Source: Candidatus Pullichristensenella avicola | GTDB taxonomy: Bacteria; Bacillota; Clostridia; Christensenellales; Aristaeellaceae | DNA: 64,000 bases | Direction of reading: 5' to 3' | Assembly (NCBI GenBank): GCA_018711655.1 | Contig: DVIA01000049.1 | Location: 1 to 64,000, forward strand | Shown: one piece after another, positions 47,414 through 55,307 of the stretch | How the letters are laid out: the number at the start of each line of letters is the position of its first letter | How positions within the stretch are numbered: position 1 is the stretch's first letter | The notes under the pieces: generated by a model | The model's input: only the letters and a program-made list of their open reading frames with translations | Told to the model about the DNA's origin: nothing | Database searches by the model: none | Made by a program: the position numbers and the translations under genes

Positions 47414-47932
47414 ATGTGTAATGAGGAACAATATTCACTGAAAGCCGTTGCGGCGAATGAAGCGTCTGTCGCCATCGCCTTCATTGATGAAGCGAAGGCA
47501 TTTCTGAGAAGCATGGGCGTAGATCAATGGCAAAACGGATACCCGAGCGCGGACACGATCAAAGAGGACATCGCCAGGGGGATTGGCTACTTTCTGATGG
47601 CCGGCGAACGCCCCCTTGCCTACATGTGCATCGATTTGGGCGGCGAGATGGCGTATGACGGCCTTGACGGACATTGGCTCATCGACACCCGCGCCTACGG
47701 AGTCCTTCACCGCCTGGCAATGGGCAAGCGTTCCAGGGGAAAGGGGGCGGCGACGATCGCCATCCAGCTCGCTGAAGAGCTGATGAAATGCCGCCGGATG
47801 GAGAGTTTTCGCATCGACACCGATGAAAACAACGAGGTGATGAAACACCTGCTGAGCAAAAATGGCTTCACCTACTGCGGGAAGATCTGGTTTGACAACA
47901 GTGTCAAGATCGCATACGAGAAGGTCTTGTAG
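47414..47932 (+). CDS. GNAT-family N-acetyltransferase
   Basis: A 172-residue GNAT enzyme, moving an acetyl group from acetyl-CoA to an unknown amine. The acetyl-CoA binding motif A is degenerate but placed correctly (GVLHRLAMGKRSRGKGAATIAIQ near residues 95-117), followed by MESFRIDTDENNEVMKHLLSKNGFTYCG, the usual end of the fold. The ATG at 47414 has GAGGG 8 bases upstream and is preferred over GTG at 47411. Base composition is visibly lower in GC than its neighbours, which may reflect recent acquisition. It is divergent from the XRE-cupin gene. Confidence 0.85.
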   Translation: MCNEEQYSLKAVAANEASVAIAFIDEAKAFLRSMGVDQWQNGYPSADTIKEDIARGIGYFLMAGERPLAYMCIDLGGEMAYDGLDGHWLIDTRAYGVLHRLAMGKRSRGKGAATIAIQLAEELMKCRRMESFRIDTDENNEVMKHLLSKNGFTYCGKIWFDNSVKIAYEKVL

Positions 47933-48012
47933 CGCCTCTCTGCGCGTGGCCGAGCGCGGCAATGCCGGAAAAGATCGGGGGTGCCCGTTCATGCCCTTGC
48001 AGCAGGGAGGAA

Positions 48013-48037
48013 GCCCGCCGCCTTGCGGACGGCGGGC
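48013..48037. terminator. GC-rich hairpin between convergent genes
   Basis: GCCCGCCG (48013-48020) pairs with CGGCGGGC (48030-48037). It lies between the ends of the convergent GNAT and GH25 genes. No strong T-run follows on either strand, so termination is only suggested. Confidence 0.45.
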
Positions 48038-48042
48038 GGGAT

Positions 48043-48972
48043 TCAGCGGTAGTAGAGGATCTGTCCGACGTAGATCACCGAGGGATCGGCAAGGCCGTTG
48101 CGCTCGGTCAGGGCCTCTACAGTGGTGGAGAACATCTGCGCGATGCGGGTGAGCGTGTCGCCCGGCTGCACCACGTAGGCGTTGGCCGCGCACGGGGCGG
48201 CGGTGGGCGTCGGACAGGCGGTGGGTGCGATGGTCGCGGTCGGCGCGGGCGTGGCGGTCGGCGCGGGCGTGGGCACACTCGTGGGGCCTGCACTCTGCGT
48301 CGGCTCGGGCTGGGCGCGCATCTCCGCCGTAAAGAGGTCGAGATCGACGTTGCCCTCGATGCCGTCCACGCGGCCGCGCTCGCTGTACTGCCAGCCGGCC
48401 CAAGTCGGCCAGATGCCGTTTTCCTCCGGTTCGCGCGCGCCGTACTGCGCCACCCAGAGGCTGTACGGGGCCAGACGGCTGTCGTAATCGTCGCGTGCGG
48501 TGGAGGCGGAGCAGTAGATGGCCGGTTCGCGGCCGGTGAGGCGCTCAACTTCCTGCAAAAAGGCCAGCGCCACGTCCGTGGTCTCCGCGCGGGTGAGTTT
48601 GCGGGCGGGCGACAGCTCCATGACCGGCTTGAGGCCGTAATCGTAGCGGGCGATGGTCCGGGCGAAAAAGCGCGCCTGCCGCACAGCCTCATCGGTGGTG
48701 GAGGCGGTGCAGAAGTGGTAAAAGCCAAATTCCAGTCCCGCGGCTTTCGCGCCGTCAGCGTTGCGCTCGTGGGTGGGGTCCACGTAGGAAAAGCCCAGCG
48801 TGGAGCGGATATAGACCATGCGCACGCCCGTCTGCGCCACGCGGGAAAAATCGACGCTGCCCCGATAGACGCTGACGTCTATGCCGTGCATCGTCTCCCC
48901 CGCCGGTCCGAAGGCGAACGCCGGGGCAGTGAGAAGCAGCAGCGCGAGCAGCGCCGCCAGACATTTTTTCAT
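48043..48972 (-). CDS. Secreted GH25-like protein with C-terminal LysM, catalytic Glu replaced
   Basis: A 309-residue protein. Residues 1-20 are a clear signal peptide (MKKCLAALLALLLLTAPAFA). Residues about 28-210 are a GH25 muramidase fold: HGIDVSVYRGSVDF with the first conserved Asp, FGFYHF, and GWQYSERGRVDGIEGNVDLDLF. A Thr/Pro-rich linker (215-258) and one LysM (YVVQPGDTLTRIAQMF, about 263-309) follow. GH25 enzymes normally have PxxDxE with the catalytic acid; here the segment reads PVMELSP, so the Asp is Glu and the Glu is Ser. It may bind rather than cut peptidoglycan, or act weakly. Its ribosome binding site lies inside a hairpin. Confidence 0.88.
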   Translation of the reverse strand: MKKCLAALLALLLLTAPAFAFGPAGETMHGIDVSVYRGSVDFSRVAQTGVRMVYIRSTLGFSYVDPTHERNADGAKAAGLEFGFYHFCTASTTDEAVRQARFFARTIARYDYGLKPVMELSPARKLTRAETTDVALAFLQEVERLTGREPAIYCSASTARDDYDSRLAPYSLWVAQYGAREPEENGIWPTWAGWQYSERGRVDGIEGNVDLDLFTAEMRAQPEPTQSAGPTSVPTPAPTATPAPTATIAPTACPTPTAAPCAANAYVVQPGDTLTRIAQMFSTTVEALTERNGLADPSVIYVGQILYYR

Positions 48973-48976
48973 AAAA

Positions 48977-49013
48977 CATCCCTCCCCGGCAGCATATGCC
49001 GTTGGGAGGGATG
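48977..49013 (-). promoter_or_regulatory. Hairpin sequestering the GH25 ribosome binding site (or jag terminator)
   Basis: On the minus strand CATCCCTCC (49005-49013) pairs with GGAGGGATG (48977-48985), with an inner CGGCA/TGCCG stem. The second arm contains the Shine-Dalgarno sequence of the GH25 gene and is followed by TTTT and the ATG. It could act as a terminator for jag, as a translational brake, or both. Confidence 0.7.
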
Positions 49014-49032
49014 GCGTTTTGCGGCGCTTGCC

Positions 49033-49923
49033 CTACTTCAGCGTGATAATGACCCGGCGATACGGCTCCTCGCCCTCAGAATGGGTGGTGACCGCAGGGT
49101 CGCCCTGCAGGGCGGAGTGCAATATGCGGCGCTCGTAAGGATTCATCGGCTCGAGCGCCACGCGCTTGCCGGTCTTTTTGCAGCGGTTGGCCATGCGCGC
49201 AGCCAGCTTGCGCAGCGCTTCTTCGCGCTTGGCGCGGTAGTTTTCGGTATCCAGGGACACGCGCAGATAGGCTTCGCGGCCGCGGTTGACCGTAAGGCTG
49301 GTGAGGTACTGCAGGGCGTCGAGCGTTTCGCCACGGCGGCCGATGAGCACGCTCATGTTCTCGCCGAAAAGCTGCACGCGAAGCTGCTCGGGCGTTTCGC
49401 AGGCCTTGAACTGCGCCTGCACGCCCATGCGCTCGACCATGCCGGAAAGGAAATCCAGCGCGCGCCTGGCGTCGTCGGTAAGTTCCTCATAGGCGGTCTC
49501 GACAAAGGGCGCTTCCGGCTCCATCGGCTCGGCGGGCACGACGGCCACGGGCTCGTCCGCCTTTTCGCGGCGCTGGCGGGGCTTGGACTTGCGGGGTTTT
49601 TCCTCCGCGGGCGCTTCAGCCTGGGCGGTTTCCTGCGCGGCGGGCGCGCTCTTGGCCTTGGGCTTTTCCTCGCGCCGGCGGGCGCGTCCGGATTTGGCGG
49701 AGGGCTGATCGAGGGTCATGGCCGGCATGTCGATCTCAAAATCGTCCTCGGCTTCGTTGAGGGTAAGTTTCACGCGCGCCAGGCGTCCAAACATGCCGAA
49801 CAGCCCGGGGCTGCCCATTTCCAGGACTTCGATTTCTACGTCGCTCGGGTCGCAGCCGAGTTCCTTGACGCCCTGATTGATGGCGTCTTTCACGGTCTTG
49901 CCGCTGGATTCAATGGATTTCAA
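49033..49923 (-). CDS. jag: Jag/KhpB (EloR) RNA-binding protein
   Basis: A 296-residue RNA-binding protein. Residues 1-52 are the Jag_N domain (KSIESSGKTVKDAINQGVKE, then GLFGMFG). A charged linker (about 60-135) with Lys/Glu/Pro follows. A KH domain (about 150-215) contains the GxxG-type IGRRGETLDALQYLTSL, and an R3H domain (about 220-296) contains NPYERRILHSALQ. In Gram-positive bacteria KhpB acts with KhpA in cell elongation control. A TTG start is used, 8 bases after AAGGAGG. It follows yidC as usual. Confidence 0.94.
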   Translation of the reverse strand: MKSIESSGKTVKDAINQGVKELGCDPSDVEIEVLEMGSPGLFGMFGRLARVKLTLNEAEDDFEIDMPAMTLDQPSAKSGRARRREEKPKAKSAPAAQETAQAEAPAEEKPRKSKPRQRREKADEPVAVVPAEPMEPEAPFVETAYEELTDDARRALDFLSGMVERMGVQAQFKACETPEQLRVQLFGENMSVLIGRRGETLDALQYLTSLTVNRGREAYLRVSLDTENYRAKREEALRKLAARMANRCKKTGKRVALEPMNPYERRILHSALQGDPAVTTHSEGEEPYRRVIITLK

Positions 49924-49967
49924 GGGATCTTCCTCCTTAGGATGGTCCGTTTGAGCGCGCGCCGGAA

Positions 49968-51263
49968 TTACTTGGCCGCGGATTCCTCAGCCTGGCGGTC
50001 CTTGCGCTCAAAGTAGAGGTTGATGCAGAAGCTCTGCGCAATCTGAATGACGTTCACGGCGCACCAGTAAATGGCGAACGCGGCGTTGTAGCCGGCGCAC
50101 CACCACAACGACAGAAGCGGCATGAACCACTTCATGAAGGCGCCGCCCATGGGGTTGACCTGCTGTTCTTCCGCGGGCGCGTCCTTCTTCTGGCCCGGCA
50201 TGGTCAGCTTGGTCATGAAAAGCTGGCTCAGCGCAGCAAACAGCGGCAGAATGAACAGGCCGTTGGCGCTGCTAAACAGCGCGGAGAAGGAGGCCGGCAG
50301 CGTCAGCGTGGGCCGGAAGAACACCAGATCCAGGGGGATGCGGATGAAATTGTCCGCGCCGAGGGACTGGGCGATGCTGGCATAGGCCGGCGTTTTGAGG
50401 AAGCTGGCGATGATCTCGAGATTGGCGCGCGTGAGCACGTCCGAGCCGTCCAGCGGGGTCAACTGCAAGCTGGTAAGAATGGAAGCGTTGTCCTGCGTGA
50501 TCGCGCCGGCCGCCGGCAGAATGCTGTTCATAAACGAATCGGGCACAAAGACGTTCTTGATCCACAGCCAGCTTTCAAAGTCGATGTTCGCGGCGATGGA
50601 CTGCGCCTGTTCGGCCGTCAGGGTGATCCCGGAAAGGACCATTTCCAGTTGCTCGTTGATAAGCACCGCCTGTTCGCTGGTAAGCAGTTTGGCGATGGCG
50701 GAAACCTGGTCGGTAGAAAGCGCCACCGTGGCAAGCTCGCTCACGGCCTGAACCTGATCCGCCGAAAGCGTGACGCCGGCGAGGATGGATTCCAGCTGCT
50801 CGGGCGTGATCGCCAGGGCGCTCAGGTCGATCTCAATGGCGGAAAGCGCCGCAAGCACGCTGGAGCCGTCGGCCAGGGCGGGCATGCTCTCTACAAGGCC
50901 CAGAAGCATGCGCGCGCTCTGCTCGCTGGCCAGGTTGCGCATGGCCGAAAACATAAACAGCAGCAAGGGAAGCGAGATCAGCATCGGCAGGCATCCGGCC
51001 AGCGGCTTGATGTTCTCCTTGCGGTACAATTCCGACAGCTTCTGGTTGTACTTTTCCTTGTCGTTGCCGTACTTTTTCTGCAGCGCGAGCTGCTTGGGCT
51101 GAATTTTCTGCATGGCGCGCATGCTCTTGCGCTGTTTGATGTCCAGCGGCAAAAGCACGAAGCGGACCAGCAGCGTAAAGAGCACCACGGACCAGCCGTA
51201 GTTGCCCACAAAGGAGTGGATGCCCTCCAGAATGGAGATGAAAAATCCGTTGATGCCTCCCAT
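49968..51263 (-). CDS. yidC: YidC/Oxa1 membrane insertase with a large internal insertion
   Basis: A 431-residue insertase that places membrane proteins into the bilayer with or without SecYEG. The first helix VVLFTLLVRFVLLPLDIKQR carries the conserved Arg of the hydrophilic groove; helices around LAGCLPMLISLPLLLFMFSAM and the C-terminal MKWFMPLLSLWWCAGYNAAFAIYWCAVNVIQIAQ complete the core. Gram-positive members normally have 210-290 residues. Here about 200 residues (roughly 125-335) lie between core helices and contain four to five related segments with T-x-EQ or S-x-DQ (TPEQLESILAGVTL, SADQVQAVSEL, TSEQAVLINEQL, TAEQAQSIAAN). An ATG with only a weak AGGA upstream is used. Confidence 0.93.
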   Translation of the reverse strand: MGGINGFFISILEGIHSFVGNYGWSVVLFTLLVRFVLLPLDIKQRKSMRAMQKIQPKQLALQKKYGNDKEKYNQKLSELYRKENIKPLAGCLPMLISLPLLLFMFSAMRNLASEQSARMLLGLVESMPALADGSSVLAALSAIEIDLSALAITPEQLESILAGVTLSADQVQAVSELATVALSTDQVSAIAKLLTSEQAVLINEQLEMVLSGITLTAEQAQSIAANIDFESWLWIKNVFVPDSFMNSILPAAGAITQDNASILTSLQLTPLDGSDVLTRANLEIIASFLKTPAYASIAQSLGADNFIRIPLDLVFFRPTLTLPASFSALFSSANGLFILPLFAALSQLFMTKLTMPGQKKDAPAEEQQVNPMGGAFMKWFMPLLSLWWCAGYNAAFAIYWCAVNVIQIAQSFCINLYFERKDRQAEESAAK

Positions 51264-51352
51264 TTGTCCTAAAGACCCCCTAGCGGTTCATTCAGCGCGG
51301 CGCCCGCGCGGGCGGGCAACGCAAAAAGGCGACGCGCACAGCGGCCGTCGCA

Positions 51353-51574
51353 TCATGGCACAGGATCATAGCCGCCCTTGTGAAACGGATGACACTTGAG
51401 GATGCGCCGCACGGCCAGATAGCCGCCCTTGAGCGCGCCGTATTTCTCCACGGCTTGCAATGCGTATTCGGAACAGGTGGGCGTAAAGCGGCACGAGGGC
51501 GGCGTCGCCGGCGAAATCTGCCGGCGATAGAAGCGGATGAGCGCCAACAGCGCCCGTTTTGCCAGCGTTCTCAT
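51353..51574 (-). CDS. yidD: Membrane protein insertion efficiency factor YidD
   Basis: A 73-residue YidD, a small amphipathic membrane-associated protein that aids YidC-dependent insertion. The conserved cysteines and Pro are in [19 protein letters not shown], and [24 protein letters not shown] is the standard C-terminus. The ATG overlaps the rnpA stop (ATGA). Confidence 0.96.
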   Translation of the reverse strand: MRTLAKRALLALIRFYRRQISPATPPSCRFTPTCSEYALQAVEKYGALKGGYLAVRRILKCHPFHKGGYDPVP

Positions 51575-51948
51575 GCTTCGCCTTCTTCCAGAAGCCGCGC
51601 GCGCTCCAGCGCGCGATGCATCTCGCGCGTCAGCGCCGCGTGCGGGCATCGGGCCGCCCCGGGGCGCGCCACGAAGATATACCTGCCCCGCTTCAGGCGC
51701 GGACGCAGCAAGCGCGCGTCCTCGCGCAGACAGCGGCGCACGCGGTTGCGCACAACGGCGTTGCCCACTTTGGAGGATACGGAAAACCCCAGCTTGAGAT
51801 CCTTCGCGCGCAGGTAGATCACTACCAGGCTGTGGGAAGGGTAACTCTTGCCCTTTCGGTATACATACCGATAGTTGCGATTTCTGCCCAGGCGGCAGGC
51901 GCGCGGAAAGCGCAGGTCCGCCCGGACGGCCCGTTCCTCCACGGTCAT
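51571..51948 (-). CDS. rnpA: Ribonuclease P protein component
   Basis: A 125-residue basic protein that assists the RNase P RNA in removing tRNA 5' leaders. The fold's signature [16 protein letters not shown] (RNR motif) is near residue 68, preceded by [10 protein letters not shown]. The ATG at 51948 lies 8 bases after the rpmH stop region; no strong ribosome binding site is visible, suggesting coupling to rpmH. Upstream in-frame codons overlap rpmH and are not coding. Confidence 0.95.
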   Translation of the reverse strand: MTVEERAVRADLRFPRACRLGRNRNYRYVYRKGKSYPSHSLVVIYLRAKDLKLGFSVSSKVGNAVVRNRVRRCLREDARLLRPRLKRGRYIFVARPGAARCPHAALTREMHRALERARLLEEGEA

Positions 51949-51956
51949 GGCGGCGC

Positions 51957-52091
51957 TTACGCGCTGAGCGTCTTGCGGCCGCGCAGGCGACGGGCCTTGA
52001 GGACGCGACGGCCGGCCTTGGTCTTCATGCGGGCGCGGAAACCGTGCACCTTGGCTCTCTGACGCGTTTTGGGCTGGAAAGTACGCTTCAT
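51957..52091 (-). CDS. rpmH: 50S ribosomal protein L34
   Basis: A 44-residue L34, [20 protein letters not shown] followed by a basic tail ending LSA, nearly the family consensus. AAGGAG precedes the ATG and a very strong promoter lies about 100 bases upstream. In most bacteria rpmH neighbours dnaA and oriC; here the upstream gene is a divergent methyltransferase. Confidence 0.98.
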   Translation of the reverse strand: MKRTFQPKTRQRAKVHGFRARMKTKAGRRVLKARRLRGRKTLSA

Positions 52092-52190
52092 GGAAAACAA
52101 CTCCTTCAATCGAAATAATATGTCTGGCGCTTCTGCGCGGGCCGGCTGCCCACGCGGGAAAAGCGGACATTCCCAAGATACAGCCTTTAC

Positions 52191-52219
52191 AGTATAGACG
52201 AAACACGCCGCCCTGTCAA
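52191..52219 (-). promoter_or_regulatory. Promoter of rpmH-rnpA-yidD-yidC-jag
   Basis: Minus-strand consensus TTGACA (52214-52219) and TATACT (52191-52196) with a 17-base spacer. The 5' untranslated region is about 95 bases. Confidence 0.92.
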
Positions 52220-52251
52220 GGCAAAATATATGAAGTTTCCGCGCGCCGCGC

Positions 52252-52280
52252 TTGCGTTTTGCGGTTTGTGCTTTTATAAT
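52252..52280 (+). promoter_or_regulatory. Promoter of the small methyltransferase gene
   Basis: TTGCGT (52252-52257) and TATAAT (52275-52280) with a 17-base spacer, about 20 bases before the start codon. It is divergent from the rpmH promoter, with the two -35 boxes about 32 bases apart. Confidence 0.88.
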
Positions 52281-52300
52281 GGACGCGGGAGGCAAAGCGC

Positions 52301-52861
52301 ATGTGTCTGCAAGTGGAATTTGGCGGCCAGACAATGGCCTTTGAGACCGCGCCGGGGTTGTTTTCGCCCGCGCGCGCGGATCGGGGAACCCTGGCGATGC
52401 TGGGCGTGGCGGCGCTGCAGCCCGGGTTGCGCGTGCTGGACCTGGGCTGCGGCTGGGGGCTGGCGGGCGTATACGCGGCCCTGGTCTGCGGCGCGCAAAA
52501 CGTGGTCATGACCGACGTAGACCCCCTCGCCGCGGAAACGGCGCGCCGCAACGCCGTTCGCAACGGCGTGGGAGAGGCGCGCGTGTATGTCGGCGACGCT
52601 CTGCAGGCCGTGCCCGACGCGGCCTTTGACCGCATTCTCCTCAATCCCCCCTACCAAAGCGATTTTTCCGTCGCAAAAAAGCTGATCCTGAAAAGCTTTA
52701 ACCGGCTGGAGATGGGCGGGAAGCTGTTTCTCGTCGTCAAGCGCCGGGATTGGTATTTCAACAAACTCAAAAGCGTGTTCGGCGGCGCGCGCGCACACAT
52801 GCGGGACGGCTATTTCGTCTTTGAGGCCGAGCGGCGCAGCCGCAGCTACGCGCAAACGTAA
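52301..52861 (+). CDS. Class I SAM-dependent methyltransferase (RsmC/YbxB-like)
   Basis: A 186-residue methyltransferase of the MTS (small) domain type. Motif I is [18 protein letters not shown] near residue 45, an acidic [12 protein letters not shown] follows, and the catalytic NPPYQ, typical of N2-guanine or N6-adenine methylation, is near 114. This matches RsmC-like 16S rRNA (guanine-N2) methyltransferases and the Bacillus YbxB group; the exact target is not clear. GGGAGG precedes the ATG. It ends about 45 bases before the RNase Y promoter and is monocistronic. Confidence 0.82.
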   Translation: MCLQVEFGGQTMAFETAPGLFSPARADRGTLAMLGVAALQPGLRVLDLGCGWGLAGVYAALVCGAQNVVMTDVDPLAAETARRNAVRNGVGEARVYVGDALQAVPDAAFDRILLNPPYQSDFSVAKKLILKSFNRLEMGGKLFLVVKRRDWYFNKLKSVFGGARAHMRDGYFVFEAERRSRSYAQT

Positions 52862-52904
52862 ACATTTCGTCACATTTGTCGCCCCAGGTTTACGCGTTCT
52901 GCGC

Positions 52905-52933
52905 TTGACAGGCCGTCGCCAAGCGACTAAAAT
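52905..52933 (+). promoter_or_regulatory. Promoter of the RNase Y gene
   Basis: TTGACA (52905-52910) and TAAAAT (52928-52933) with a 17-base spacer. Transcription would start near 52940, giving a 5' leader of almost 200 bases. Confidence 0.88.
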
Positions 52934-52946
52934 AGATAGGTAGACT

Positions 52947-53049
52947 GCGTATGGCTATACGCTTTTCTTCACGGCACAGGCCGGTTGACTGACGATAGAT
53001 TCCCCGCCGCGGACGCGGTTTTGCATATGTAGGTAACCGGAAACTATCG
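52947..53049 (+). promoter_or_regulatory. Structured 5' leader of the RNase Y mRNA
   Basis: Three pairings are visible. GCGTAT/ATACGC (52947-52952, 52957-52962) forms a small hairpin followed by TTTTCTT, right after the transcription start. CGATAGATTCC (52993-53003) pairs with GGAAACTATCG (53039-53049), 10 of 11 positions. CCGGTT (52981-52986) pairs with AACCGG (53035-53040). The last two share bases and cross each other, so they are alternatives or a pseudoknot. I do not recognise a known riboswitch class. Confidence 0.6.
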
Positions 53050-53136
53050 ACAGCATCATATAAACGCCCGCAAAGCGCCCAGGCCTTGCCGATTTCCACT
53101 GGAATTGAGAATTTTTGGAAAAGGAGGGACTGGCGC

Positions 53137-54669
53137 TTGATTTATGCAATCGTCGCGGTCGTTGCGCTGGCGGTTGGCTTGGCGGTAGGCTATTTCTACC
53201 GCAAGAATGCGATGGAAAAGAAGATCGGGCAGACCGAAGAAGTCGCCCGCAATATGCTCGAGGACGCGACCCGCAAGGCCGAGGATAAGAAAAAAGAGGC
53301 CATTCTGGAGGCAAAAGAGGAAATCATCCGCCTCAAGAGCGAACTGGACAAGGAGGTCCGCGATCGCCGCAGCGAGGTCACCCGCATGGAACGCAGGCTT
53401 ACCCAGCGCGAAGAACAGCTCGACAAAAAGGCCGACCATCTCGAATCCCGCGAAGAACAGCTCAACGCCAAATACAAGGACGCCGAGCGTTTGGAAGACG
53501 AGGCCCGTCAGCTGCATCAGCAGCAACAGCAGGAACTGGAACGCATCGCCAACATGACCATGGAGGATGCCAAAAACATCCTGATCGGCCGCATTCAGAA
53601 AGACGCCTACCACGACGCCGCCGTCATGGTGCGCGAGATCGAATCCCGCGCCAAGGAGGAAGGCGACAAAAAGGCGCGCAACATCATCGCACTGGCCATT
53701 CAGAAGTGCGCCGCAGATCATGTGGCGGAAACCACGGTTTCGGTGGTCGCCCTGCCCAACGACGACATGAAGGGCCGCATCATCGGCCGCGAAGGCCGCA
53801 ACATCCGCACGCTGGAAACGGCGACCGGCGTCGATCTCATCATCGACGACACGCCCGAGGCTGTCATCATCTCCGCGTTCGATCCCGTGCGCCGCGAGAT
53901 CGCCCGCATCGCCCTGGAAAAGCTCATCATGGACGGCCGTATCCACCCCGCCCGCATCGAGGAAATGGTGGAAAAGGCCCGCCGGGAAGTGGATCAGCAG
54001 ATCCGCGAGGCCGGCGAACAGGCCGTGTTTGAAACCAACCTGCACAACATCCATCCGGAACTGGTGAAACTGCTGGGGCGCATGCGGTATCGCACCAGCT
54101 ACGGCCAGAACGTGCTGCGGCACTCCATCGAGGTCAGCCATCTGGCCGGCGTCATGGCCGCCGAACTGGGCGCGGATGTGCAGATCGCCAAGCGCGCCGG
54201 GCTTTTGCACGACATCGGCAAAGCCATCGACCGCGAAGTCGAGGGCACGCACGTCAGCATCGGCGCGGAACTTGCCAAAAAATTCCGCGAAAACGATCAG
54301 GTGATCAACTGCATCATGGCCCACCACGGCGATGTGGAGGCCCAGTCGGTCGAAGCGGTGCTTGTTCAGGCCGCGGACGCCATTTCCGCCGCCCGCCCCG
54401 GCGCGCGGCGCGAATCGCTGGAAAACTACATCAAGCGCCTGGAGAAGCTCGAATCCATCGCCTATTCCTTCGAAGGGGTGGAAACCTGCTACGCCATTCA
54501 GTCCGGCCGCGAGGTGCGCATCATCGTCAAGCCCGAGGACGTCAACGACGCCGGCACCCTGGTGCTGGCCCGCGAGATCGTCAAGCGCATCGAAAGCGAG
54601 ATGGAGTATCCCGGCCAGATCAAGGTCAACGTCATCCGCGAAACGCGCGCGGTGGACTTTGCCAAGTAA
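53137..54669 (+). CDS. rny: Ribonuclease Y
   Basis: A 510-residue membrane-anchored endoribonuclease that starts bulk mRNA decay in Firmicutes. Residues 1-25 are the N-terminal membrane helix ([20 protein letters not shown]); about 30-170 form a long charged coiled coil; a KH domain around 200-250 has [15 protein letters not shown]; an HD domain around 325-420 has the His-Asp pair in [10 protein letters not shown]. The start is TTG at 53137, 8 bases after AGGAGGG; a longer upstream reading lacks a site. Length is that of the family. A terminator follows at 54677. Confidence 0.97.
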   Translation: MIYAIVAVVALAVGLAVGYFYRKNAMEKKIGQTEEVARNMLEDATRKAEDKKKEAILEAKEEIIRLKSELDKEVRDRRSEVTRMERRLTQREEQLDKKADHLESREEQLNAKYKDAERLEDEARQLHQQQQQELERIANMTMEDAKNILIGRIQKDAYHDAAVMVREIESRAKEEGDKKARNIIALAIQKCAADHVAETTVSVVALPNDDMKGRIIGREGRNIRTLETATGVDLIIDDTPEAVIISAFDPVRREIARIALEKLIMDGRIHPARIEEMVEKARREVDQQIREAGEQAVFETNLHNIHPELVKLLGRMRYRTSYGQNVLRHSIEVSHLAGVMAAELGADVQIAKRAGLLHDIGKAIDREVEGTHVSIGAELAKKFRENDQVINCIMAHHGDVEAQSVEAVLVQAADAISAARPGARRESLENYIKRLEKLESIAYSFEGVETCYAIQSGREVRIIVKPEDVNDAGTLVLAREIVKRIESEMEYPGQIKVNVIRETRAVDFAK

Positions 54670-54676
54670 AACGCAT

Positions 54677-54707
54677 GGCCGCCTTCCACGCGGGAGGCGG
54701 CCTTTCT
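54677..54707 (+). terminator. Terminator of the RNase Y gene
   Basis: GGCCGCCT (54677-54684) pairs with AGGCGGCC (54695-54702), followed by TTTCT, 7 bases after the stop codon. The MazG-like gene starts about 30 bases later, so some read-through may feed it. Confidence 0.8.
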
Positions 54708-54732
54708 CAACCTTTCGGAAAGAGGAACGAAC

Positions 54733-55068
54733 ATGACTGGAAACGAATACCAAAAACTGGCCGCGCGCACGATGAACCCCGCCCTGCAGGGGCGCGACGT
54801 GCTCATCAACGGCGTCATGGGCCTGTGCGGCGAGGCCGGCGAGGCCATCGACATCGTCAAAAAGCATCTGGCGCAGGGGCACGAACTGGACCGCGAGGGG
54901 CTGATCAAGGAACTGGGCGACGTGGCCTGGTACCTGGCCGAAACCGCCACGGCGCTGGGCGTCGATTTGGACGAGATTCTGGGCCGCAATATCGAAAAGT
55001 TGAAAAACCGCTATCCCGAAGGCTTCAGCACGGAAAAATCGCAGCACCGCCAGGCCGGGGATGTGTGA
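54733..55068 (+). CDS. MazG-like nucleoside triphosphate pyrophosphohydrolase
   Basis: A 111-residue all-alpha NTP pyrophosphatase of the MazG superfamily. Metal-binding acidic residues are in GLCGEAGEAIDIVKKHL (ExxE, near residue 33) and LIKELGDVAWYLAETA (ExxD, near 62). The rest matches the short family that ends in NIEKLKNRYPEGF. Such enzymes clear non-canonical or damaged nucleotides. GAAAGAGG precedes the ATG. A terminator follows about 100 bases after the stop. Confidence 0.9.
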   Translation: MTGNEYQKLAARTMNPALQGRDVLINGVMGLCGEAGEAIDIVKKHLAQGHELDREGLIKELGDVAWYLAETATALGVDLDEILGRNIEKLKNRYPEGFSTEKSQHRQAGDV

Positions 55069-55167
55069 AAACGGCGCCGCGAACGGCGCGTGCGCTTTCC
55101 AGCGCCCGCCGCGCTTCCATGGCCCCGGCTCGGCTTTGCCCCGCAAACGACAGGGCCTTTGTTGAAG

Positions 55168-55197
55168 AAAGCAGAGTTTGTCTCTGCTTTTCTTTTT
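55168..55197 (+). terminator. Terminator after the MazG-like gene
   Basis: A perfect AAAGCAGAG/CTCTGCTTT stem (55168-55176, 55182-55190) with a 5-base loop is followed by TCTTTTTC. The rest of the tract from 55069 to 55307 holds no visible gene. Confidence 0.9.
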
Positions 55198-55307
55198 CAG
55201 GCAACGCACCGGCGCCGCGCCGCATCCGATCGCCCGGAGGCAAAACTTTTGAAACAGGCTGCCTGTGAAAGCGCGCGTTTGTCCGTTTCTTCTGGCCGCG
55301 GAAACAG

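Noticed and set aside
52092..52300. Possible oriC beside rpmH
   Set aside because: The gap is only about 200 bases, filled by two divergent promoters; no DnaA-box cluster or dnaA gene is seen.
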